In this document: positions 1-5,350 of the stretch, in pieces
How the letters are laid out: each line of letters starts with the position of its first letter
Numbering within the stretch: the first letter of the stretch is position 1
Origin: Spirochaetaceae bacterium
GTDB taxonomy: Bacteria > Spirochaetota > Spirochaetia > B11-G9
Direction of reading: 5' to 3'
Length of the DNA: 5,350 nt
Assembly: GCA_030643345.1 (NCBI GenBank)
Contig: DAOWMA010000180.1
Location: 1 to 5,350 of the forward strand
Notes under the pieces: model-generated
Told to the model about the DNA's origin: nothing
Databases searched by the model: none
What the model saw: the letters and a program-made list of their open reading frames with translations, nothing else
Translations under genes and position numbers: made by a program

Positions 1-1779
1 CCCTCTGCAGGAAGTCTCCATAATCCAGTTACCCATAGGAATAATAAAACCGGTCTCTTCGGCAATAGGAATATATTTGTCAGGAGGAATATACCCTCTG
101 ATAGGATGAAACCAGCGAATAAGTGCCTCAAAACCCTTTACAGAGCCATTTTCATCAACTATCGGCTGATAATACATATCTATTTCATTCTTAGTAATCG
201 CAAGCTTCATTCCCTGTTCCATGTCCCATCTTTCATGAGCAGAGATATCCAATTCTCCACTAAAAAAAACATATCTGTTTCTACCGGTATCTTTGGCTTT
301 GTACATAGCAAGATCTGCGTTTTTAGTAACAGTTTCAATGTCTTCACCGTTTTCAGGTATTAAAGATATTCCTATACTTACTCCGATATTTACACTGGAA
401 CTGTTAGGGGAAGATACAAGAGTGTATGGTCTCCTGATTTCATTCAGAACATTACCTGCAACCGTGGCAGCCTCAGTTTTCTTCCTGATATTTCGTATTA
501 GTATTACAAATTCATCGCCGCCAAACCTGTACACAGCATCACTATCACGCAAACTTCTTCGAAGTCTCTTTGCAGTTTGAATTAACAACTCATCTCCGGA
601 CTGATGACCAAAAGTATCGTTTATCTGCTTAAATCCATCCAGATCCAGAAAAAATAAAGCACCATTAATATCCGGATTCTTTTCCATATCATTAAAAAAC
701 ACTTTCATTTCCGAATCAAACAGCTCACGGTTACCCAGACTGGTAAGATTGTCATGGAAAGCAAGATGTCTGAGTTTTCTTTCAATATTTTTCCTGTTTG
801 TAATATCTCTTATAATACAGGTAAGTGTTCTTTCACTGATATCCTTGGCATTACCAAAAGACATCTCCATTGGTGAAATACCCCTGTTTTTGTTTTTTCC
901 AAGAATTTCTATTACCTTCTTAAGGCCCATCTCATTTCGATCTACGAAATCCACATAAAAATATTTCCTAAAATCATTCTCATATCTGATGAATTCCGAT
1001 GATGGGAAAAGAATTTCAAAATCCAGATTCAGCAATTCCTCTCTGTCATATCCAAACACCTGCTTAACAGCATAATTTGCATAGATAATTTTGAAATTTT
1101 CATTTATACGTATAATAACTTCAGATAGTGTTTCAGATAGAGCATCATAATTATTTTTACTCTCTTTAAGCTCATCTATCAGACTCTGATTATATGTAAG
1201 GTCTCTTATTATCATCAGTTTCAACGGATTGGAATCCCGCGTTATTGATGTTGTAAAGGATTCAAAAGACTTTATATTTCCATATTTTGTCATTCCCCGG
1301 AACACATGTATGTCTTCTGCTTCAATTTTATGATTTTCATAATCATAGGGCTTTGAACCTTCCCATCCTTTTTTAAAACTTTCATGGTAAGCTTCACTTA
1401 TAATCTTATAGATACTCTTTCCTACAAGTTCAGCTTCTCTATATTCAAATATGGCCTGACATGCAGGATTAATTTTAAGGATTTTATTGTTCACATCCAA
1501 TTCTATAACAACATCAGAGGTATTCTCAAGAATAAGATTAAAGCTATCAGCTTCTTCAGTTGAACTTTCAAGATTTGAATTGAAATTCCGGATAATACTC
1601 TGGAACATACCGTCGAAAAGAGATTCTCCCAGATCAAGAAGTACCGGAACAACATCTGCAACCTCAGAAGAATCAGTTATGTTCCTGTATTCAGCAATAT
1701 AGGAAGAGATGTTATCGACTTTATCATCCATTGATATAATCTTATTTTCGACTCCGCCAAGAATATTTTTATTTGTCAT
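1..1779 (-). CDS. PAS-PAS-GGDEF-EAL cyclic-di-GMP synthesis/degradation protein (partial, 3' end off the left edge)
   Basis: Only the first 593 codons are present; the frame is open to base 1. There is no signal peptide or membrane segment, so the protein is probably cytoplasmic. After an N-terminal stretch without a recognisable domain (about residues 1-77) come PAS 1 (about 78-195) and PAS 2 (about 207-325), the latter ending in the typical linker IIRDITNRKNIERKL. The GGDEF domain (about 335-505) has DNLTSLGNR at 343-351, LDLDGFKQIND near 378, and an intact catalytic RFGGDEF with its first Gly at 420. An RDSD at 411-414, five residues before GGDEF, fits the product-inhibition I-site. An EAL domain begins near 520, with YYQPI and an intact EALIR at 551-555, and is cut by the window edge. 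By family knowledge, GGDEF makes c-di-GMP from two GTP and EAL hydrolyses it; both motifs seen are intact, so either or both activities are possible. The PAS ligand is unknown. The ATG at 1779 is the only upstream choice, because an in-frame TAG lies 12 bases before it. No Shine-Dalgarno is visible. Confidence 0.93.
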   Translation of the reverse strand, partial: MTNKNILGGVENKIISMDDKVDNISSYIAEYRNITDSSEVADVVPVLLDLGESLFDGMFQSIIRNFNSNLESSTEEADSFNLILENTSDVVIELDVNNKILKINPACQAIFEYREAELVGKSIYKIISEAYHESFKKGWEGSKPYDYENHKIEAEDIHVFRGMTKYGNIKSFESFTTSITRDSNPLKLMIIRDLTYNQSLIDELKESKNNYDALSETLSEVIIRINENFKIIYANYAVKQVFGYDREELLNLDFEILFPSSEFIRYENDFRKYFYVDFVDRNEMGLKKVIEILGKNKNRGISPMEMSFGNAKDISERTLTCIIRDITNRKNIERKLRHLAFHDNLTSLGNRELFDSEMKVFFNDMEKNPDINGALFFLDLDGFKQINDTFGHQSGDELLIQTAKRLRRSLRDSDAVYRFGGDEFVILIRNIRKKTEAATVAGNVLNEIRRPYTLVSSPNSSSVNIGVSIGISLIPENGEDIETVTKNADLAMYKAKDTGRNRYVFFSGELDISAHERWDMEQGMKLAITKNEIDMYYQPIVDENGSVKGFEALIRWFHPIRGYIPPDKYIPIAEETGFIIPMGNWIMETSCRG

Positions 1780-1785
1780 AAATTT

Positions 1786-1814
1786 ATGCTATTATTTTTT
1801 ATTGACATTTGCAA
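1786..1814 (-). promoter_or_regulatory. Candidate sigma70-type promoter of the cyclic-di-GMP gene
   Basis: On the minus strand TTGCAA (1814-1809, 4 of 6 to consensus) is followed after exactly 17 bases by TAGCAT (1791-1786, 4 of 6). The hexamer ends six bases before the ATG at 1779, so transcription would begin at or very near the start codon. The match is moderate and is supported mostly by the spacing. In AT-rich DNA such a match can occur by chance. Confidence 0.35.
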
Positions 1815-1845
1815 GCAATAAATTAATTAAAAACAATTAGTCAGC

Positions 1846-1872
1846 TTGACAACATTCTTTAAATAGTAAATA
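1846..1872 (+). promoter_or_regulatory. Candidate promoter of the thioredoxin-like gene
   Basis: A perfect TTGACA (1846-1851) lies 34 bases before the ATG at 1880. The -10 is ambiguous. TAAATA (1867-1872, 3 of 6) needs a short 15-base spacer and would place the transcript start at the ATG. TAAAAT (1871-1876, 5 of 6) needs a 19-base spacer and would start transcription slightly inside the gene. Either way there is almost no room for a 5' leader if this -35 is used. The more upstream TTGACA at 1802 has no good -10 at 16-18 bases. Confidence 0.35.
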
Positions 1873-1879
1873 AAATCTT

Positions 1880-2206
1880 ATGCAAGATATAAAATTACTT
1901 AGTGAAATAGATAACTTTACAACATCCGGTGATATAAGAATGCTTTACCTTTCCAGACCTGACTGCGGAGTTTGTGTGGCCCTTATCCCTAAAGTTGAGG
2001 AGATGATCAAAGAATTTTCAGGAATGGAAACAAGATATGTTGATCTTGACAAACTACCGGAAGCCGCAGGTAAATTTTCAATCTTTACCATTCCCGGCAT
2101 TCTCGTTTTTGTCCAGGGAAAGGAAACTATTCGAAAAGCAAGATACGTGTCTATTGACGAATTACATGATGAAATTGCCAGGTATTATAACCTGCTTAAC
2201 TCCTGA
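1880..2206 (+). CDS. Small thioredoxin-like protein with CGVC active site
   Basis: A 108-residue single-domain protein, the usual length of a thioredoxin. A beta strand (MLYLSR, 21-26) leads into the redox motif C29-G-V-C32 at the start of a helix. A second strand (TRYVDLD) precedes the TIPGI segment, whose Pro72 fits the conserved cis-proline facing the active site. A final strand (ILVFVQG) and a C-terminal helix complete the fold. No signal peptide is seen, so the protein should be cytoplasmic. The motif departs from canonical WCGPC: Asp precedes the first Cys and Val replaces Pro, which in the family shifts redox potential. It may therefore be a specialised reductase or a thioredoxin-like partner rather than housekeeping thioredoxin. 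No thioredoxin reductase or obvious client lies nearby. The ATG at 1880 is chosen because an in-frame TAA lies at 1871-1873. Met21 is an alternative start but would remove the first helix. No Shine-Dalgarno is visible. The gene is convergent with trkH. Confidence 0.82.
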   Translation: MQDIKLLSEIDNFTTSGDIRMLYLSRPDCGVCVALIPKVEEMIKEFSGMETRYVDLDKLPEAAGKFSIFTIPGILVFVQGKETIRKARYVSIDELHDEIARYYNLLNS

Positions 2207-2216
2207 GACCAGGAGT
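2199..2216 (+). terminator. Hairpin between convergent genes, possible terminator
   Basis: A perfect 7-bp stem (ACTCCTG with CAGGAGT) closes a four-base AGAC loop. It overlaps the TGA stop of the thioredoxin-like gene and lies 12 bases beyond the trkH stop on the opposite strand. The plus-strand tail ATCATTTATT is only moderately T-rich, and the minus-strand side has no T tract. It is thus a weak intrinsic terminator at best, most plausible for the plus-strand gene. Confidence 0.4.
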
Positions 2217-2227
2217 ATCATTTATTA

Positions 2228-3676
2228 CTAGGGTCTCCAGAATTTTGGTGTGATTAAAATAAGAACTGTATAGATCTCAAGCCTGCCGAGCATCATTGCT
2301 GCACTAAGAATCCATTTAATATAGACAGGATAGAAAGAATAATTTAAAGCAGGCCCTATCTTACCAAAACCAGGCCCAATATTACCTAAAGTAGCCAGTG
2401 CTGTGGAGAAAGAGGTTAAAATACCATACCCTCCGGAAGCAACGCTTAAGGTAACAATAAGCAAAAGGAACAAATAAAGAAAGAAAAATCCTGCAATAGG
2501 ATAGACAATTTCCTTTTTCAAAACAATTCCGTTCATTCTTAATCTGAAAACACCACTTGGATAAACCATCTGTTTCATCTCATGAACTGCCAGCTTAACA
2601 AGTGTTACTATCCTTACAACCTTTATTCCTCCACCAGTAGATCCTGAACAACCACCTACAAACATAGTAAAAAAAAGTGCATTTTTTGCAAAAGACGGCC
2701 ACCCGGCAAAATCGGCAGTTGCAAATCCGGTGGTTGTTAAAATTGACGCTGTTTGAAATCCGGCATACTGTAAACTTTTACTGAAACTACCGTATGTACC
2801 AAGAAGGTTAATGCTTATTAACAGTGTAGTTACAACAAAAATCGAAATATATACTCTCATTTCCGTATCTCTAAAAAACCCTTTGAAATTGCCGGAAATA
2901 ATTTTATAGTAGAGATTAAAATTCATCCCTGCTATTATCATAAAAACAGTTATTACGATATGGATAAATGCAGAGTCGAAAGCGCCAACACTTCCTCCCC
3001 TGGTGGAAAATCCTCCTGTTGCCATGGTCCCGAAAGTGTGAGTAGAAGCGTCAAATAAAGTCATTCCTCCAAACATAAGAAGAGTTATCTCTACAAAGGT
3101 AAATCCTACGTAGATGAGCCATAGTATCTTTGCTGTTTGTGTTATCTTTGGTGTCATTTTATCCAGGGATGGTCCGGGTGCCTCAGCCCGGAGCAGCTGT
3201 GTACCCCCGATACCAAGCAAAGGAAGTAGTGCTACAGTAAGCACAACAATACCCATACCTCCAAGCCAATGAGTCATAGACCGCCAGAATAACATTCCAT
3301 GGGACAACCCTTCTATATCAGTCAAAATAGAGGCCCCTGTAGTTGTAAACCCGGACATAGTTTCAAAGAAGGCATCTGTATACGAGGGGATTGCGCCGGA
3401 AAAGACAAAAGGCAGAGAACCTGCCAGGGAAGCGGCAATCCAACTGGAAGAGACTAGAAAAAAACCTTCTCTTGTCCCTATAACATGGTTTTTAGAAGTT
3501 TTTGTAATAAAATATATTATCATATTTAGAGGAATTATAATTGCAAGAGTTTTGAGAAAAGCAAAAACCGATGACATTTCATGGTAATAGAGTGCAACTA
3601 CAATAGATACAATTACAAACAAAGAAATAATCAGCATAAGTACTGAAAGAACATGTAGAACTGTTTTAATTTTCAC
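2228..3676 (-). CDS. trkH: Trk-type potassium uptake protein, pore-forming membrane subunit TrkH
   Basis: This 482-residue polytopic inner-membrane protein has the usual TrkH length and admits K+ through a pore built from four repeats. The four filter loops are visible: TTTGA at 111-115, ATGGFST at 219-225, TTTGFAT at 314-320 and TLGNIGPG at 429-436, each with its filter glycine. The family signature HWLGGMGIVVL (136-146), the glycine/serine-rich intramembrane loop GGCSGSTGGGIKVVR (341-355) and the C-terminal LGRLEIYT (463-470) with its conserved Arg are all present. Hydrophobic segments span nearly the whole length. Translation starts at a GTG, not an ATG, overlapping the trkA stop as GTGA, so the two are probably translationally coupled. 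A GGAAGGA Shine-Dalgarno (3694-3688) sits 11 bases upstream. By family knowledge, TrkH is gated by a TrkA ring on its cytoplasmic face; trkA directly upstream supports this. KtrB-type proteins are related, but the motifs and length favour TrkH. Confidence 0.95.
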   Translation of the reverse strand: MKIKTVLHVLSVLMLIISLFVIVSIVVALYYHEMSSVFAFLKTLAIIIPLNMIIYFITKTSKNHVIGTREGFFLVSSSWIAASLAGSLPFVFSGAIPSYTDAFFETMSGFTTTGASILTDIEGLSHGMLFWRSMTHWLGGMGIVVLTVALLPLLGIGGTQLLRAEAPGPSLDKMTPKITQTAKILWLIYVGFTFVEITLLMFGGMTLFDASTHTFGTMATGGFSTRGGSVGAFDSAFIHIVITVFMIIAGMNFNLYYKIISGNFKGFFRDTEMRVYISIFVVTTLLISINLLGTYGSFSKSLQYAGFQTASILTTTGFATADFAGWPSFAKNALFFTMFVGGCSGSTGGGIKVVRIVTLVKLAVHEMKQMVYPSGVFRLRMNGIVLKKEIVYPIAGFFFLYLFLLLIVTLSVASGGYGILTSFSTALATLGNIGPGFGKIGPALNYSFYPVYIKWILSAAMMLGRLEIYTVLILITPKFWRP

Positions 3677-5073
3677 TCTACAAGAAGTCCTTCCAGTTTT
3701 TTAATCGACTCCCTTTCTGTAATTATGGCAATATAATCATTAGCTTCCACGACTAACGATCCATAGGGAATAATAGTATCTTCACCTCTGGAAATTAGTA
3801 TTATCAATGTGTTTTTAGGCAGTTTAATATCTGCAAGCTGTTTTCCTATCAATGTTGAATTAACAGATATTGAGAATTCAAGGACCTCAAGTTTACCACC
3901 GGATATTGCATATACATTTTTTATATTTCCCCTGCGTATTATCTTAAGAATGGAATTTACAATTGTGGTATTTCTGCTTATTGCAACATCAAGATTAAGA
4001 TTATGCGCCATATGGCGATAACTGTCCTTCATAACCAGGGAAATTGCTTTTTTAATACCAAGTGATTTTGCATAGCTGCCGGCTATTATATTAAGTTCAT
4101 GATTTCCTGTAGCAGATATAATCAGGTCGTTTTTAAGCAATTCTTCATCTTCAAGCACACCCTCATCCATAATGTTCTGACATGTAACCAGCGCCTGGGG
4201 AAAACGTTCCGATAATATTTTAGTCCTGTTATAATTCTTATCAATTATATGCAGTTTTTTCCTTTTTTTATTAAGGAGTATATTTTTCAACCGCCCAAGG
4301 ATATTGGGAACAACTTCCTGATTTTCCAGTATAACCTCAGCAATATTCATTCCTACATCGCCGCCGCCAATGAGAAGAATTTTGATTATTTCCTGCCCTC
4401 CAAGGTTTTCAAGGGCATAAATTTCTTCAAATATTTCTTCTGTAGAGAGAATATAGACTCTGTCATTTTCACGTAAAATGGTTTCTCCATCCGGTATAAT
4501 GGAGTAATTATCTCTTATAACCACAGAAATCAAAAAATCGAGATTAACTTCCTTTCTAACAGTTTTTAATGGTCTATTGATAAATACAGAGTCCCTGCCA
4601 AGAGGAATGTCCCTCATCTCTATCCTGCCATTCTCAAACTTCATAATATCACTTCTGGCACCATGTTCCAGAGCTCTGATAATTGCTCCGGAAACTTCTT
4701 TATCAGGGTTAATAAGATAATCGATACCAAGAATACTGCTATCAATCAGTTTGGTATCCGCATAGTCCATATTCCGTACCCTGGCAATGGTAATAGGTTT
4801 TGAAAATTCGGTAGATACAAGACCGCAGGCAATCATATTAATTTCATCCGATTTAGTAACGCTTACAAATACATCAGCCTTCTGTATTCCGGCTTTTTTC
4901 AGAGTTTTAAGGTTTGTACCCGATGCATTCAGAACAAGACAATCCAGATTATTTGAAGAATTTTTTGCCCTATCAGAGTTTAATTCTATTAAAGCGACAT
5001 CTTTACCTTCATCAATTAGCTGACTGGCAAGCATATAACCAACCCTGCCGGCCCCAAGAATAACAATATACAT
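3673..5073 (-). CDS. trkA: Trk potassium uptake system NAD-binding regulatory subunit TrkA
   Basis: This 466-residue soluble protein is close to the usual TrkA length of about 460. It has two tandem RCK units. RCK_N 1 (about 1-130) opens with the Rossmann motif GAGRVG (7-12) and Glu30 at the end of strand 2. RCK_C 1 covers about 141-220. RCK_N 2 (about 229-365) has GGGDVG (236-241) and an acidic Asp278. RCK_C 2 covers about 385-464. By family knowledge TrkA assembles as a cytoplasmic ring under TrkH and gates K+ uptake on binding NAD(H) or ATP/ADP. Unusually, the second Rossmann fold has about 20 extra residues between its first helix and second strand (about 252-273), ending in a very basic KKRKK run. 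The ATG at 5073 is secure: strand 1 begins at residue 2, and an in-frame TGA lies just upstream with no other start between. No Shine-Dalgarno precedes it. It is the first gene of a trkA-trkH operon. Confidence 0.95.
   Translation of the reverse strand: MYIVILGAGRVGYMLASQLIDEGKDVALIELNSDRAKNSSNNLDCLVLNASGTNLKTLKKAGIQKADVFVSVTKSDEINMIACGLVSTEFSKPITIARVRNMDYADTKLIDSSILGIDYLINPDKEVSGAIIRALEHGARSDIMKFENGRIEMRDIPLGRDSVFINRPLKTVRKEVNLDFLISVVIRDNYSIIPDGETILRENDRVYILSTEEIFEEIYALENLGGQEIIKILLIGGGDVGMNIAEVILENQEVVPNILGRLKNILLNKKRKKLHIIDKNYNRTKILSERFPQALVTCQNIMDEGVLEDEELLKNDLIISATGNHELNIIAGSYAKSLGIKKAISLVMKDSYRHMAHNLNLDVAISRNTTIVNSILKIIRRGNIKNVYAISGGKLEVLEFSISVNSTLIGKQLADIKLPKNTLIILISRGEDTIIPYGSLVVEANDYIAIITERESIKKLEGLLVE
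3688..3694 (-). promoter_or_regulatory. Ribosome-binding site of trkH inside the end of trkA
   Basis: GGAAGGA on the minus strand lies 11 bases before the GTG at 3676, within the last codons of trkA. It supports the GTG start and is the only convincing Shine-Dalgarno at any gene start in this window. The spacing is slightly long, so coupling to trkA translation through the GTGA overlap may matter more. Confidence 0.55.
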
Positions 5074-5080
5074 GGGTAAC

Positions 5081-5109
5081 AGGCTAAATCAGTGTGATCA
5101 GATTGTCAA
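5081..5109 (-). promoter_or_regulatory. Candidate trkA-trkH operon promoter
   Basis: On the minus strand a perfect TTGACA (5109-5104) is followed after exactly 17 bases by TAGCCT (5086-5081, 3 of 6 to TATAAT). Seven bases then separate it from the ATG at 5073, which would give a leaderless or nearly leaderless transcript. The spacer itself holds the ATCA-GTG-TGAT inverted repeat and a TGATCA palindrome, so a regulator could bind between the hexamers. The -35 is strong and the -10 weak, a pattern compatible with regulation. Confidence 0.45.
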
Positions 5110-5189
5110 TGGGAAAATTAATAGTTAAATCTACGCCTGGACATCTACATTTTTGACAGTAAATCAGCCTTTTTTGTTTAAGTTTTCTA

Positions 5190-5198
5190 TGGTATAAT
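5190..5198 (+). promoter_or_regulatory. Extended -10 promoter of the right-hand small gene
   Basis: TGGTATAAT combines a perfect TATAAT (5193-5198) with the TGn extension, which can drive transcription with a poor -35. The region 16-17 bases upstream is only T-rich. The predicted start, seven bases past the hexamer, coincides with the A of the ATG at 5205. Confidence 0.55.
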
Positions 5199-5204
5199 AT
5201 CGGC

Positions 5205-5350
5205 ATGGTTAACCGAATGGATCGCAGTAAAATTATCATCTCAAACCAGAGGGAACTTGAGCAGTTGGATCGTAATGACTGGTCACAAGCAACAACGGAA
5301 GAACGATTCAGAACAATTACATATTTAAGGGAATGTTTTTATGGCCCCGA
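5205..5350 (+). CDS. Small hypothetical protein, N-terminal fragment (cut by right edge)
   Basis: The first 48 codons are visible and the frame runs open to the window edge. The product begins MVNRMDRSKI and is charged and hydrophilic, with no signal peptide or membrane segment. The segment around residues 27-48 (WSQATTEERFRTITYLRECF, then YG) resembles the conserved part of short bacterial proteins with a W-x(n)-TPEER-x-LRxxxYG pattern. Those I recall being encoded next to nucleotidyltransferase-like genes in candidate toxin-antitoxin pairs. That likeness is from memory and weak, and no partner gene is visible here, so the function is left open. The ATG at 5205 is favoured because a perfect extended -10 ends six bases before it; the ATG at 5217 is in the same frame and is an alternative. 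An in-frame TAA at 5160-5162 precludes a longer start, and neither ATG has a Shine-Dalgarno. Confidence 0.65.
   Translation, partial: MVNRMDRSKIIISNQRELEQLDRNDWSQATTEERFRTITYLRECFYGP

Larger units (their letters stand above)
1780..1879. promoter_or_regulatory. Divergent AT-rich intergenic promoter region
   Basis: This 100-base spacer separates the starts of the cyclic-di-GMP gene (minus) and the thioredoxin-like gene (plus) and must hold both promoters. It is very AT-rich. It contains two perfect TTGACA hexamers on the plus strand (1802-1807 and 1846-1851) and a palindromic TTGCAA at 1809-1814. No strong hairpin or known operator is recognised. Confidence 0.5.
5074..5204. promoter_or_regulatory. 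Divergent intergenic region between trkA and the right-hand small gene
   Basis: This 131-base spacer holds the trkA promoter on its left side and a promoter with a perfect extended -10 on its right. The middle (about 5110-5180) is AT-rich and contains a TTGACA (5153-5158) and a run of six T (5170-5175). No RNA gene or coding sequence is seen. Confidence 0.5.

Noticed and set aside
106..1702. Plus-strand open frames at 106-363, 293-580, 749-958 and 1487-1702
   Set aside because: All lie opposite the PAS-PAS-GGDEF-EAL gene, whose minus-strand frame carries unmistakable domain motifs throughout. Their products resemble no family.
1802..1807. Perfect TTGACA as a second promoter for the thioredoxin-like gene
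   Set aside because: The bases 16-18 downstream read TAATTA/AATTAA-like and give no acceptable -10. A chance match in AT-rich DNA is likely.
2037..2231. 64-codon plus-strand frame overlapping the thioredoxin-like gene
   Set aside because: It is a shifted frame of a gene whose own frame shows CxxC and the cis-proline. The product has no recognisable features.
3809..5023. Plus-strand open frames at 3809-4021, 4249-4476 and 4787-5023
   Set aside because: They are antisense to trkA, whose minus-strand frame is complete and conserved.
5153..5158. Perfect TTGACA as the -35 of the right-hand small gene
   Set aside because: It lies 34 bases before the TATAAT at 5193, twice the normal spacing. At 18 bases only a mediocre TTTAAG is found, so it was not called as a promoter.
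5157..5175. GCC followed by six T as a terminator
   Set aside because: No adjacent complementary stem was found. The nearest imperfect partner is about 70 bases away near 5081-5094, and no gene ends upstream on the plus strand.
1..5350. tRNA, rRNA, CRISPR, transposon or phage signatures
   Set aside because: No cloverleaf, repeat-spacer pattern, terminal inverted repeats, transposase or integrase motifs were seen on either strand.

Overview
The window looks like ordinary bacterial chromosome with moderately AT-rich DNA. It holds five protein-coding genes and no RNA gene, mobile element, repeat array or CRISPR. The gene set (a multidomain cyclic-di-GMP enzyme, a small thioredoxin-like protein and a Trk potassium uptake pair) suits a free-living bacterium. 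The style of the signalling protein and the base composition would fit a spirochaete, but that assignment is a low-confidence guess with no marker gene behind it.

Layout, left to right: (1) bases 1-1779, minus strand, the first 593 codons of a PAS-PAS-GGDEF-EAL protein that continues past the left edge. (2) A 100-base AT-rich divergent spacer. (3) 1880-2206, plus strand, a 108-residue thioredoxin-like protein with a CGVC active site. (4) A short convergent spacer with a 7-bp hairpin. (5) A minus-strand trkA-trkH operon: trkA 5073-3673, then trkH from a GTG codon at 3676 to 2228, joined by a 4-base GTGA overlap. (6) A 131-base divergent spacer. (7) From 5205, plus strand, the first 48 codons of a small unrecognised protein cut by the right edge.

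TrkA (cytoplasmic, two NAD-binding RCK units) and TrkH (membrane pore with four selectivity-filter loops) together form a gated K+ uptake system. The cyclic-di-GMP enzyme, the thioredoxin-like protein and the small right-hand gene are separate transcription units with no evident functional link to Trk.

There is no clear undescribed system here. The most interesting pattern is in the gene starts. All four transcript-heading genes lack a Shine-Dalgarno sequence, and at least three have a candidate -10 hexamer ending 6-7 bases before the ATG. This suggests leaderless mRNAs. The one internal gene, trkH, does have a GGAAGGA ribosome-binding site. TrkA also carries an unusual basic insertion in its second Rossmann fold.
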